A stretch of 64,000 nucleotides of DNA from Areca catechu (lineage: Eukaryota; Streptophyta; Magnoliopsida; Arecales; Arecaceae): contig CM038043.1 of NCBI GenBank assembly GCA_021397845.1, forward strand, positions 28,023,501-28,087,500, read 5' to 3'. Made by a program: the position numbers and the translations under genes. The notes beneath the pieces were generated by a model. It was not told where the DNA came from and ran no database searches. It saw only the letters and a list, made by a program, of their open reading frames with translations. How positions within the stretch are numbered: position 1 is the stretch's first letter; each line of letters opens with the position of its first letter. This document shows positions 1 through 10,354 of the stretch, piece by piece.

Positions 1-590
1 GAGAGCCCAGAAGGGAGAGAATCTAGAAAATGTACTCCCCTTTATGAAGGGAAAGGGAAGTAAGGAAGAAAATGTAAATAATGATGCCGTCATAGTCGAA
101 ATGACCATCGCTAGGCATCCTGTAAGATGGATAATGGTCGATATTGGGAGCTCGACTGATGTCCTTTTCTATGATGCTTTCTTTAGGATGAACTTGTCCT
201 CTGATCGACTGAGACCAGTGCACACCCCTCTCATGGGTTTTACTGGAGATTCCATGGGAGTCGAGAGAGAGATCACTCTCCCCGTCATAGCCGAGTCACC
301 ACCTCGATAGAGTACGATCATGATGATCTTCACTATCGTTAGGCTCCCATCACCTTACAATGTAATCCTTAGCCATCTCGGGCTCAACTTACTTGATGCA
401 ATCATATCCACCAAATGGTTACTGGTACAATTCCCGACCCCCTACGGTGTAGGAGAGAAGAGGGGAGCACCTCAACCAATCCAACATTGCCTGCAGGCCA
501 TCCCCGGGGCATGGAGAATCGAGGACGATCCCGATGTCGATGACCTTGACCAAAGGGCATAGGATCCTAGGGGCAGCCCCATCGAATGCC
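1..590 (+). pseudogene. F gag-linker and aspartic protease remnant
   Basis: This encodes the end of gag and the retroviral-type aspartic protease that cuts the polyprotein. Codons from about 44 to 310 read a protease domain whose active-site motif appears as DIGSSTDVL. In E the same place reads DSGSSADVL, so the Ser/Thr after the catalytic Asp is replaced by Ile, which would likely inactivate it. The frame is stopped at 308-310, and the PR-RT linker resumes in another frame from about 320 to 562. The window begins inside the gag-protease linker, so the zinc knuckle is not visible. The identification rests on alignment to the better copy at 62,454-63,281. Confidence 0.82.
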
Positions 591-595
591 TTTTT

Positions 596-2088
596 ATGTA
601 TCCCCTTGGCTTAGACCCATTGAGGATGGTGCAGGTAGGAGCCCAGCTACCAGAAGAAGAACGAGCTCGCCTGCTGAGTTTTCTCCAAGCAAATGTGGAT
701 GTGTTCGCCTGGACTACTACTGATATATCGGGGATTCCCCTCGACATCATCACTCACAAGCTGAATGTTGACCCGAAGTGCCGCCCATCTTGGCAGAAAA
801 AGAAAAGCTTTGCTTCGAAGAGGCAGAAGGCGATCAATAACGAAGTGGAGAAGCTCCTCGCGACCGGGTTCAGTCATGAAGTATAGTACCCTAGCTAGTT
901 AGCAAATGTGATCATGGTCAAGAAGAGCAATGAGAAATAGAGGATCTATGTAGACTACACCGACCTCAACTATGCTTGCCCGAAGGATAGCTTCCCTCTT
1001 CCAATATCGACCAACTCGTGGATGCCACCTCGGGGCACCGCTTACTCTCCTTCATGGATGCATTCTCTAGGTACGATTAGATCTAAATGCATCCGGAGGA
1101 TGAAGAGCGCACTGCCTTCATCACAGACCATGGGATGTACTTCTACAAAATGATGATGTTCGACCTGAAGAACGCTGGTGCCATGTACCAGCAGCTAGTC
1201 AACAAGATCTTTAAAGACCAGATTGACCGTAGCATGCAAGTTTACATGGACGACATGCTCGTCATGAGCAGGCCGACCTCAGACCATGTCGATGACCTAG
1301 TGAAGACCTTTCGTAACCTCCACCTTCACCAGATGAAGTTGAACCCACTGAAGTGCACTTTTAGCATGGCAGCTAGGAAGTTCCTTGGTTTCATGGTCAC
1401 CCAGAGAGAAATCGAGGCCAATCCAAAAAAGGTCCGAGCAATTCTTGATATGGAGCATCTCACCTCCAAGAAGCAAGTCCAGTGCCTCAGTGGCCATATA
1501 GCGGCCCTGAGTCGGTTCATCTCGCGATCTGCTGACCACTGCCAACCCTTCTTTAAGGCACTACAAAAGGTGCATGACTTCACTTGGACAAAGGAGTTCC
1601 AGGAAGCTTTCGAAGAGCTAAAGAAGACCCTGGCATCGCCACCACTGCTCTCCCGGGCAGAAGATGGAGAAGAGCTCATCCTGTACATGGCGACCACCCC
1701 GGGAGGTGTCAGCTCAGTCTTGGTCCACACAGATAAGGATGGATTCTAGAGGCCAGTATATTATACTAGCAAGCTTCTCCATAATGCCGAGGTCAGGTAT
1801 TCTCGCTCCGAGAAGTTAATTTTTGCGCTCATCATGTCTGTCCAATGCCTCAGGCCTTACTTCCAAGCACACCCGATCGCAGTTTTGATGGACCAACCAC
1901 TGAAGGCCATACTCAGTCGCCCTGACACATCCGAATGTCTGGCAAAGTGGATGCTGAAGCTCAGTAAATTTGACATCACCTATCAACCGAGGTCATCCAT
2001 GAAGGCACGGGTACTGGCTGACTTCCTGGTCGAGTGTGCAGGTCTGGACAAGGAGCCAGAGGAGATCTCTCAAGAGCAATTGACATGA
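596..2088 (+). pseudogene. F reverse transcriptase and first RNase H remnant
   Basis: Reverse transcriptase copies element RNA into DNA. The RT palm motif is recognisable as YMDDM near 1,243-1,257 (YVDDM in E). Fingers and thumb parts lie in separate pieces, 596-886 and 1,087-1,749. The connected RNase H with SRPDTSECLAKW follows at 1,834-2,088. In-frame stops interrupt it at about 884, 1,078 and 1,747. At 1,078 and 1,747 the E copy has glutamine, so CAG became TAG. The domain order and the long match to E leave little doubt about identity, and the breaks leave no doubt that it is a pseudogene. Confidence 0.88.
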
Positions 2089-3277
2089 CCTGAACTGGAG
2101 GGGGATATCTGGGTCCTGCATATGGACAGAGCATCCAATGCCATGGAAAGTGGAGCCAGACTCATTCTCGCCAACAGCGAAGAAGTCATCGTCGAGTGTG
2201 CACTCCATTTCCAGTTCACAGCCATCAACAACCAGGCGAAGTACGAGGCACTCCTCGTGGGACTGAGAGTCTCTCGCGAGCTGGGTGTACCCAACCTGAA
2301 AGTCTTCACCGACTCATAATTGGTGGCTGGGCAGGTCTCGAGGGAATTTAAGGCTCAGGACCCTCAAATATCGAAGTACTTGGAGCTGGTATGCACAAGT
2401 GTAGCGAGCTTCAGGTGCTTCAACATCTCCCACATTCCACGTGGAGAGCATGCTTGTGTTGGCACCCTCTCCCGGCTAGCGACCCTATCGAACTCATCCT
2501 TAGGGCATGCTTATATCGAGCATCTTCAAGCCCTAAGCTACGAAGCAGCCGAGAAATTCCAGCAAGTCACCTATGAGGTCAGTTGGATGGACAAGTATGT
2601 CAGGTACATCACCGATGGTGCCTTGCCCGAAGATCACATTAAGGCCGGCCTCATCAAGAAAAAGGCCACATGCTTCGTGCTAATGGATGGGCAACTCTAC
2701 CGAAGGTCCTACTCCTACCCACTCCTGAGGTGCCTGAGACCCTCAGAGGTGGCCTTCGTACTTCAAGAGATCTACGAAGGCCTCTACAAAAATCATGTGG
2801 GGAGCAAGACATCGGTATATAAGGCCCTCTGCTAGGGGTACTACTAGGAAATCATGAGAGAGGATGCAGTCGACTTCGTAAAGAAGTGCAACCGCTGCCA
2901 GCGCCATGCTACCGTGCAATGCCAATCGACTGCACCACTCTCCCTGCTCTCTGCCCCCTAGCCATTTACCTAGTGGGGCATGGACATCCTTGGTTCTTTT
3001 CCTCCCATGCCCGGGCAGTGCAAGTTCCTGATAGTTGCCATCGACTACTTCACCAAGTGAGTCGAGGCCCAACCGCTAGCATAGATCAGGGAATCCAATA
3101 TCAGCAAGTTCTTTTGAAAATCAATCATATGCTACTTCAGACTCCCTCTTACCATCATCACCGACAACAGATGGCAGTTCGATAATCGAGAGTTTGAGGA
3201 GTTCTATAATGGCCTCAACATCCATCATCGCTTCACCTCAGTGGCCCACCCTCAGACCAACGGAGAGGTCAAGGTGA
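2089..3277 (+). pseudogene. F second (aRNH-type) RNase H and integrase N-terminal part
   Basis: A second RNase H-like domain starts near 2,110 (ILHVDGASN in E, VLHMDRASN here) and runs to about 2,500. This extra RNase H is a mark of Tat-type gypsy elements. The integrase zinc-binding region (CNRCQRH near 2,888-2,908) and the start of the catalytic core (DYFTK near 3,042-3,056) follow. Stops lie at about 2,318 (CAA to TAA), 2,833 (CAG to TAG) and 2,845 (TGG to TAG) when compared with E. The frame reaches HPQTNGEVKV at 3,247-3,276, just past the catalytic Glu, and is then cut by the inserted element at 3,278. Confidence 0.87.
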
Positions 3278-4769
3278 TGCGGGATGATCCTAGGACTACC
3301 ATGATTGTAGAAAAATAAAAACTAATTTTTTAAATATTTTTTTAGAATTTTAATTTGTAGGCTAATAACCCGAAAGCAAGTAAATAATTGCAGGCAAACC
3401 TAAATTGAAAGAAACTATCATACCCGCAAAAGACTCACGCAAAACAATAAAAGATAGGATCCTGGGAATTGAGAAACCCCTAATTTAGGACAGCATACCT
3501 TCAACAAGTCAGAAGTCAAGAAGGGGAAGGATTGTACCAGGCAGAGATTGAAGATCCACTTGATGAAGAGTTCTATCAGCACTCTGGATGGTGCCTGGAA
3601 GACAAGCCTGTAGTTCTCGAATCTGAAGGCAATCTGGGATGGTCTTGAAGGCAAAGAAGGCCTCCTCTTTGGAGGGGGAAACACCTTGGGGGTCCTGCAA
3701 GCGTCAAAGGTTAGGCAAGAAACAATTAATCAAAGGAAAGAAACAAGATATGAAAAAGTATGGGATTAGAGTTTAGGAGTGCTGGCGACCTGGAGAAGAA
3801 GAAAGCTTGCTATCAGGGGATGGCTTTGGCTTCTTCTCAAGGGCGTGGCTGAAGGCTTGAGGCATGGAAGGATGTTTGGAAGTAGGGATTCGACCAGGCA
3901 TAGGAACAAGAACCAGAAAAAATAACACCTGAACTTAAGATAAAATCTCACCAGTATTTGATTTCATGAAAATATTAATTATTACAAGAGGAAGAGGGGT
4001 GGGGTATTTATAGAGTTCCCATGCCCTCTCCTAGATAGGATACAAGTCCTCTCCTAGTTAGGTTAGAATTACAAGTCTTAAATGACTTAGGAAGAACAAT
4101 CCTAACTAGGCTATAGAAAAGAATATACCATGTTGACCTAGTCTTCTCCCTCCCCCTCCTTGGACTGGTCAAAGCTCTTGGAAACTCCTTGAATTCGGTG
4201 TGGACCTCTTGGGATGCAGCAAGGGGCATCCTCCAAGGGCTTGGTGCATGGGCTTATGGGCCCTGGAAACTGGGGCGCCCTGGCATCAGCATATTCCCTG
4301 GTATTAGCATATTCCTTGGAATCTTGATTCTGGGGATCATGGGCTTAACTCTTGGACTTGGAATCTCTTGGCCTAGGGTGCTAGCATATCCCTGGAATCA
4401 TGAGGTGCCCTGGTCTAGGAATATTCTGGAGCATCTGGAGGGTATCAAAGTATTTGGAGGGCATTTGGAAGGAATCTTGGACCTTGAGGTAGCAAACAAG
4501 GCCCAATAAGCTGACGTGAAGGCCTCTGGCTCTTGGATGAGGCCTGGTGGAACTCCAAAACTATGTAACCTCTTCTCTTGTATAAAAACTGGACTAGTGC
4601 TGGACTAATATACAAGTACAGGACTCAACGATTGGACCAGGATTGAGACAAATCAACTAGCCTCAACTTATTACAGGACTCAATCTTACTTGATTACAAA
4701 ATTTGACACATGGCTAAGTAAACCAGATAGGGCCAGTAATCTGTGTCTGATCCTGGTGCCCCCACCATG
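3278..4769 (-). mobile_element. Solo LTR-like insertion splitting F integrase
   Basis: The integrase frame stops at 3,277 and resumes at 4,776. The hexamer AGGTGA is present on both sides (3,272-3,277 and 4,770-4,775), as expected for a target-site duplication of 5-6 bp. No coding domain is visible inside. On the minus strand there is a TATA box (CTATAAATACCCC, 4,001-4,013) about two-fifths of the way from its right edge, then a cleavage-like region, which is the layout of an LTR. A second copy in the opposite direction lies at about 12,483-13,872. The exact termini are uncertain by 1-3 bases because a clean TG...CA pair is offset from the duplication. Confidence 0.72.
4001..4013 (-). promoter_or_regulatory. 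TATA box of the solo LTR-like insertion
   Basis: The minus strand reads CTATAAATACCCC. The second copy of the same repeat has TCTATAAAAACCCC at 13,090-13,103 with the same C-rich stretch after it, so the core-promoter site is conserved between copies. Confidence 0.6.
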
Positions 4770-4775
4770 AGGTGA

Positions 4776-5313
4776 CTAACCAAATCATCGTCTAAGGACT
4801 TCAGACCAGCCTAGACCAAGCCAAAGGTAGGTGGGCCGAAGAACTTCCCAGTGTTTTATGGGCATACCACACAATGCCCAGAACGGCCACAGATGAGACA
4901 CCCATTAACCTCGTCTTCAGCACGGAAGCCGTGATCCCAGTGGAGCTAAGTCTACCCACATCGCGAGTGGAACAGTATGATGAGACTGAGAACCCAGCTC
5001 GACTCCTGCTCAACCTAGACCTCCTTGAAGAAACAAGGGATAAGGCTTAACTTCGGATGGTGACCTACCGGCAACGAGTGGTCCGGTATTACAACTCCAA
5101 GGTGAAGCAAAAGACCTTCCATCTTGGTGATCCGATACTGTGGCTGGCAAAAGCCTCTCAGCCTTAAAAATACGACAAGCTTTCTCCAAACTAGGAAGGC
5201 CCTTATAGAGTAGTTGAGGCCCTTCCTCATGGGGCCTACTACCTCACCGAGCTCAATGGAGCCCGATTTCCGTGGACTTGGAATGCAGCAACTTGAGGAT
5301 GTACTACCAATGA
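4776..5313 (+). pseudogene. F integrase C-terminal part
   Basis: This continues the integrase after the insertion: the segment matching LDQAKGRWADELPSVLW of E, then TATDETP and the EAVIP stretch, then the GPYRV-type C-terminal DNA-binding region and a terminal NLRMYYQ followed by a stop at 5,311-5,313. The same end (MYYQ, stop) occurs in E at 59,169. At least one in-frame stop is present (TAA near 5,047) as well as a shift near 5,280. With 2,089-3,277 it makes one disrupted integrase. Confidence 0.85.
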
Positions 5314-5469
5314 TGTAAGGCTTCCTCTCATTAATAATAAAAAAAATTTTAGTACAACAGTTGCCTCTGTCTCGCAGGAATGCTTTTGCCCGACCCCAGG
5401 TCTGGTGATCAAAGATGGGAGACCTAGGAGTCCTGTAAACAATTCGCGGGAGCCTAGTTTGGCGACACC

Positions 5470-5875
5470 TTAAGCCCAAAATCTTATGAAGCCCAGCACC
5501 TCAAGATCAGAAACTCCTGAAGCCCGGCACCTCAACACTGGAAACTCTTGAAGCCCGGCACCTCAAGACCGAAAACTCCTGAAGCCCGGTACCTCAAGAC
5601 CAGAAACTCCTAAAGCCCGGCACCTTAAGCCCAAAAACTTACAAACCCTGACATCTCAAGACTGAAAACTCCTAAAGCCCGGCACCTCAAGATCGGAAAC
5701 TCTTGAAGCCCAGCACCTCAAGATTGGAAACTCCTGAAGCCCGGTACCTTAAGACAGAAACTCCTGAAGCCTGGAACCTCAAGACCGGAAACTCCTGAAG
5801 CCCAGCACCTTAAGACCGGAAACTCTTGAAGCCCGGCACCTCAAGATGGGAAACTCCAGAAGTCCTGCACCTACT
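5470..5875 (+). repeat. 31-bp tandem array after F pol
   Basis: About 13 imperfect copies of a 31-bp unit built around AAGCCCGGCACCTCAAGACC and GGAAACTCCTG. It lies directly downstream of the pol stop. E has a different, 120-bp array at the same place (58,560-59,110), so the position is conserved while the unit is not. Confidence 0.9.
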
Positions 5876-6457
5876 GCCCTACTTACAATCCTGAGATGTT
5901 GACCGGGAAACCCCATGAATCCCACCATCTACAGCCTAGACTCATAGTTCGGCCCTTCGAACCAGAGAGCTTTCGAAGCCCTGCCTTCGAGCCAAGAGTA
6001 GAGGCTAAATTCATCACTAAGGTCAAGCACCCCATTGAAGTTGCACCCCGACTCCCGACATGGATGGAAGGACCCTCAAACTGGCCACCAACCTCGGGCA
6101 GACACCCGAAGTCCCCCAGCAGGTGCCCCAGTTTAGCATAGATGACCCCTTCATGGACTTCCAGATCTCTTTTAAGTCATCTGCTACGACTGAGGCCTCC
6201 TAGAGAGGATCAAAATTTGGAGCCTCTAGATGGTTGGACCTAGACAGAACCTGAGTTCGTGAAATTACAGGAAGACACATGAAGCACAAATGGAATAGAA
6301 GACTAAAATGCAAGACAAGAAGACATGAAGAAAAGAGACTTCATTGCATAAAGGGTTTACAACTTGAAAGGACCCCCGACAGCCCGGGTGATCCTAAAAA
6401 GAAAGTCAAAAACCTATCCTAAGTACAAAAGTCAAAGGGGTGAAGGCCCCCGGAAGG

Positions 6458-8656
6458 TCACTGCATTGCCAGCTCCTTTCCAGGTTGGTGCACTGGCGTG
6501 TAGGTATCCCCTTGGACCTCCACCGGCGAGGCCATCTGCTCGGTTGGCTGCTTGATGGTCACCACCTCTATCACCCATGATGGGGTCCCCACCTCTTCCG
6601 AGTGCTCTTCTAAGTGCTCCCCTGCATCGTCGATGATGATGCCCTCCAAGTTAAGCTTTGGGAAGGCCGACGCCACCTTCTCCAGCAGGCTTCGAATCCC
6701 TTTATAAAGGAGTCCACGACTGCCTCGTGGACCTCGTCATCATACTCCTATGAGGCCCGGAACTTTGGCATGGCCTCGAAGTTTCCTTCTTAGCAGCCTC
6801 CATCAATGCCAATACCCCCCTTGCCTTCTCATCGGCCATCGCCAACTTGGCAAGAACTTCATTCACTCGGGCCTTGAGGGTTCAAGATCGCCCCTCCAAG
6901 TGGGACACCTCCATCATGGACTCCTCTATGCGGTGCTTCATTCGGGCCTTCTCCTCGACTAGGGATGCTTCGAGTTCCCTAACACGCCCCTCGACCCTGG
7001 ACAGATCATGTTGAAGGGACTTGTTAGTCCCGTCATCTCCTGCCCCTTCTCCATTAGAGTCTTCATGTCGACTGCGAGGGAGCCCAGTCGCTTATCCTTC
7101 TGGGCCTCCCTCTTCACCAAGTTGGTGCAGAAGTCTCGGAGCAAGAGCATGTCGATCCTGATCTACATCGAAGAAAGGGTTAGTCCCAATGACCCAACTA
7201 AAATATTAAAGAAGCAAAACACTTATCAAGAAGAGCTAGAGAATTATGCCGAGTATGGCCACCGTGTAGTCCATGCCTCCCCTCATGTGGCGGTCCCGGG
7301 GTTGAATGGCATATTCCATCATCCTTTCTACCAGGGCGAGGTCTTGGATGACCCAAGCATTCATCGGGACCCCCGTCGATGCATGCTGGTGTCTAGAGGA
7401 TGACGATGTTGAGGCTGCCTTTGTGCTCGATGGCACAGCCCATGAAGGGACCCCGATCGTTGGTGTAGGACTTGCCATCATGATCGGTAGCACAGGAGGT
7501 GGAGCAGGCCGCTCGTCTCCCCTCCCCTCCTCGACCTTGACAACTTTCGGGGAGGGTGCTCGCAGTTGTGGAGGTCTGGAAACTAGATCAGCCACCCTCA
7601 CCTCTGAAGACTAAGTGGGCCCAGATCATTGGCCGGGCTTCACCGGGCCCTCTTCGACGTAGTCTCCCTGGGCCCAACTGAAGAGCTCCTTTTACGAGCG
7701 GACTCCATCAAACACTTGGTCGAGTACTTCATTCCTGCAAGAAAGAAAGAAAGAGAGTCAACCCCAAGTCAAAAAGCAAAAAGAATAGAAGGGACACATC
7801 TAGTAGAGACTCACCAAGTTCTTATATTAGGTAGACCTCGGTCTCAAACAAGTTTTGCTCCAACAGCAGAATGTTGAGGAAGGGGAGCTCGTCACTAATC
7901 ATCTGGGTGAAGACTTCCCGATCGGCATACTCTACTTGAGAGTTGTGGTTCGAGGACCGGTCTGGATCACTCTAGACCTAGTTAACACCTTTGATCGAGG
8001 CAAAAAGTATCAGTTCTTCCATCCCTTGATAGAAGTGGAGAGGTCGAACGTGAGGCACTTAGGCCGAGGAGAAAGAAACCACCACCCGTTGTTGGTGGGG
8101 TGGTGCTTCAGGGTGAAAAGAGCCCTAAACAAGGAAAAATGGGCAACGAACCCATGGAAGTGACAAAAAATGATGAAGGCTGCAATGACCCTGATGGCAT
8201 TGGGGGCCAACTAGACCAACACAAGGCTGAAGTTGCTAAGGAAGGAAAGGAAAAAAGGGTAAAGACGAAAATGAAGGCCCCCAACAAGGAACTCTTTATA
8301 AAAGGCGATCCGACTCACACCGCTCGAGATGGCCCGTTCCCCTGGCCTTGGGAGTGCTAGCCGGATAAAATTCAGGACCTCGTATGTCTCCTGGATTAGA
8401 GAAAGGTCTTCTTCGATCATCATCGAAGGATGTCGAAGGGACCAGTCGAAGCCACTAGCACCAGAGGAGCGGCAGCAGGAACAAAGGAAGAAGGAAGAAC
8501 CCTAGGACTTCCTATAATGATCCCAGTGAGATGCAGGCTCCTCTGGACTGCAAGAAGAACTTTGTCCTCTGCATCGAAGGATGGAGTTCTCGGTTGAGAG
8601 GGGCCTGCTTTATTGGGATTACTGGAGGATCGGAGGATTCGATCCGAAGGAGCCAT
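6458..8656 (-). pseudogene. F antisense additional ORF (Transposase_28-like), broken
   Basis: Read on the minus strand, this matches the antisense ORF of E (55,977-58,243) in order: N-terminus with AGPSQPRTPSF at 8,656-8,420; a domain with FCHFHGFVAHFSLF at 8,210-8,010; a Pro/Ala-rich part with ERMMEYA at 7,601-7,236; and a segment LLLRDF...KTLMEKGQE at 7,150-6,959 with a C-terminal tail to a stop at 6,458. Two introns are placed by comparison with E: 7,735-7,814 (donor GTGAGT, acceptor TTGCAG) and about 7,163-7,226, whose donor now reads ATAAGT. Function is unknown; the domain resembles the 'putative gypsy type transposon' family (PF04195), which I recognise by look only. Several frame breaks are present. 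Confidence 0.8.
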
Positions 8657-9199
8657 TCAAGGAAGAAGGAATGAAGGCAAAGGGGATGGAAGACCTAAAA
8701 GAAGGTTTCGACCTGCCTGGAAAAAAAAGGGAAGGACTTGGACACTACCAGTTGGAAAGAAGAAGAAGAAGAAAAAGGAAGGAAGGATGTAGGGACTGAC
8801 CTGTTTATCTTAAAGAGAGAGGACAGCCAAGGAAGAAGAAACTCTGAACCACCGGTGAGCACGAGAAGTTCGAAAGAGCAAGTTTGTGGAAAGTCCTCTC
8901 TCCTTTCAAAACTAATAGACAATGGTCGTATGTCCCTTTTGCATCTCCACCATCAGATGAGTGCCATGTGTTGGGGACAGCTGGCGGCGATGCTTCGATG
9001 CACTGAAAACCATCTCAAGTCCGGCACCAGTAATTATGTTTCCTAGGACTTGCAGACGTGGTGCCTGTGCATTGGACCTCCAGGCACGATCCACGAAATG
9101 GCGATGATCGTGGCAATAATGGCATAAAATTTTCATCCTTCCATGTCAACTCTGCATTTACTCCCTTCATCCCAGTCACAATGCTTCGATGGGACTTGG
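8657..9199 (+). other. F 3' untranslated region
   Basis: This lies between the start of the antisense ORF and the polypurine tract. I see no coding domain and no repeat beyond short purine runs (8,755-8,790). As the region upstream of the antisense ORF, it would be expected to hold any promoter of that ORF, but no convincing TATA box is visible. Confidence 0.5.
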
Positions 9200-9213
9200 G
9201 AGTGGGGGGCAAA
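9200..9213 (+). other. Polypurine tract of F
   Basis: GAGTGGGGGGCAAA directly precedes the LTR start TGATATGGC. E has the matching GGCTGGGGGGCAAC on the minus strand directly before its LTR, which fixes both LTR boundaries. Confidence 0.8.
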
Positions 9214-10354
9214 TGATATGGCAAGACCGTTGGTGTGGAGTACATCTCTGATCCAGCTAGCAGTGAAATTAGTAGACGTCAGCACATCGGATCTCTTTTC
9301 GAGCTCCCCTGCCAGGTGTCTGCCCCAGGGTTGAGCCCACCTCGAACGAGGTCAAGCTCGGCATCTTAGCTTCTTTGCCAGGTGGCTCCCCAAGGGATGA
9401 GCCCACCTCCGCCGAAGTCTAGCTCCCTCCGCTCCTTCGCTAGGTGGCTCCCTAAGGGTTGAGACCACCACGACCGAAGTAGAGTCATCTCAGTTCCTTC
9501 GCCAGGTGGCTCCCCAAGGGTTGAGCCCACCTCTGTCGAAGTCGAACTCACTCCTCGAAAGCATCACAAAAAAGATGAAGGCATCAGCACCAAGTCTGCC
9601 ATCGAAGCTGGCATGTCCAGCACGGCACCCCAAAGCTAGCGAGGTGTACCTACCATCATTTGCACCAGTTAGGGAGGAGTGCCCGGATCGAAACATCGGG
9701 TCCTATAGTCAACCATCTGTACCACCCAAAAGAAGAAGGCCATGTTAGGGACCTCAGATTTGAGGGCAGCTACCCTTGGATCAAGGCTCTGTTAAACTTT
9801 CTCGGCCATGATAACCCACCAGGAAAACAAGGCTCGTACATAACTCCCTACCATAGGGGAAGTGACCTCGGGAGCACAGCCAACGGATGTCGTTGACCTT
9901 CGAGCCCCCCCAGGAGAGGGAGAACTGAGGCAAGAAGCGGGGAGAACCCGTGGTCTAAAAAGAGCACCCAACGGGTGAGAGGTAGGTAAGCAAGGAAAAG
10001 GAGGAGAAGAAGATACAAGTAGAGGAAGTGCACGAAGGCAGTCATGAAAACTCCCTGATAGGGTCCCGACCGACACAACCATCACGGCTTGAGCCTTACT
10101 CCTCTTCTACCCCTCCTACTCTAACCTTTACTAAAAACTCTCCTCCAAGCATGGTGACCGAAGAGGGACCTACCTTGGGGGATCTGTTCTTCTTTACCAT
10201 CCGCTGACTTGATCGTCTGAGTGCTCCCGTTGGGATTCCCAGCCCGGGTCTCTAACTCTATTTTGCAAGATCGAGAATAGCTGGATTCTAGAAAAAGAGG
10301 CTGATGTCCAGTATCACATCCGAGCTGCAGGCCACGACAGTAAGGGTGGCAACA
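9214..10354 (+). repeat. 3' LTR of F (about 1.14 kb)
   Basis: It starts TGATATGGCA after the polypurine tract and ends GGTGGCAACA. The solo LTR at 19,287-21,193 has the same kinds of ends (TGATGTGGCA ... GTGGCAACA on its minus strand), and E ends in GCGGCAACA. It is shorter than the LTR of E (1.8 kb), largely because its tandem array has four units rather than about twelve. Copia sequence starts directly after it. Confidence 0.85.
9296..9560 (+). repeat. Four-unit 62-66 bp tandem array in the F LTR
   Basis: Four diverged units share CCAGGTGGCTCCCCAAGGG and TTGAGCCCACC followed by a GACCGAAGT-like end. Each unit aligns with one half of the 122-bp unit in the LTR of E, so this looks like the monomeric form of that array. 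Confidence 0.85.

Larger units (their letters stand above)
1..10354 (+). mobile_element. Degenerate Ty3/gypsy (Tat-type) retrotransposon F, 3' part
   Basis: The order read on the plus strand is protease, RT, RNase H, second RNase H, integrase, tandem repeats, antisense ORF, PPT and 3' LTR. It matches element E (53,699-64,000, minus strand) part by part, and the second RNase H plus antisense ORF place it in the Tat group. The 5' LTR and gag lie left of the window. Many stops and shifts show it is dead. The 3' LTR ends at 10,354 and copia integrase sequence (element G) follows at once, so F inserted into G. The expected target duplication would be ATAGG (10,355-10,359), with its partner outside the window. 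Its integrase is split by a later insertion at 3,278-4,769. Confidence 0.9.

Noticed and set aside
4189..4509. 106-codon plus-strand frame with Gly/Leu/Pro-rich repeats
   Set aside because: It lies antisense in the solo LTR-like insertion; low complexity, no domain, and not kept in the other copy.
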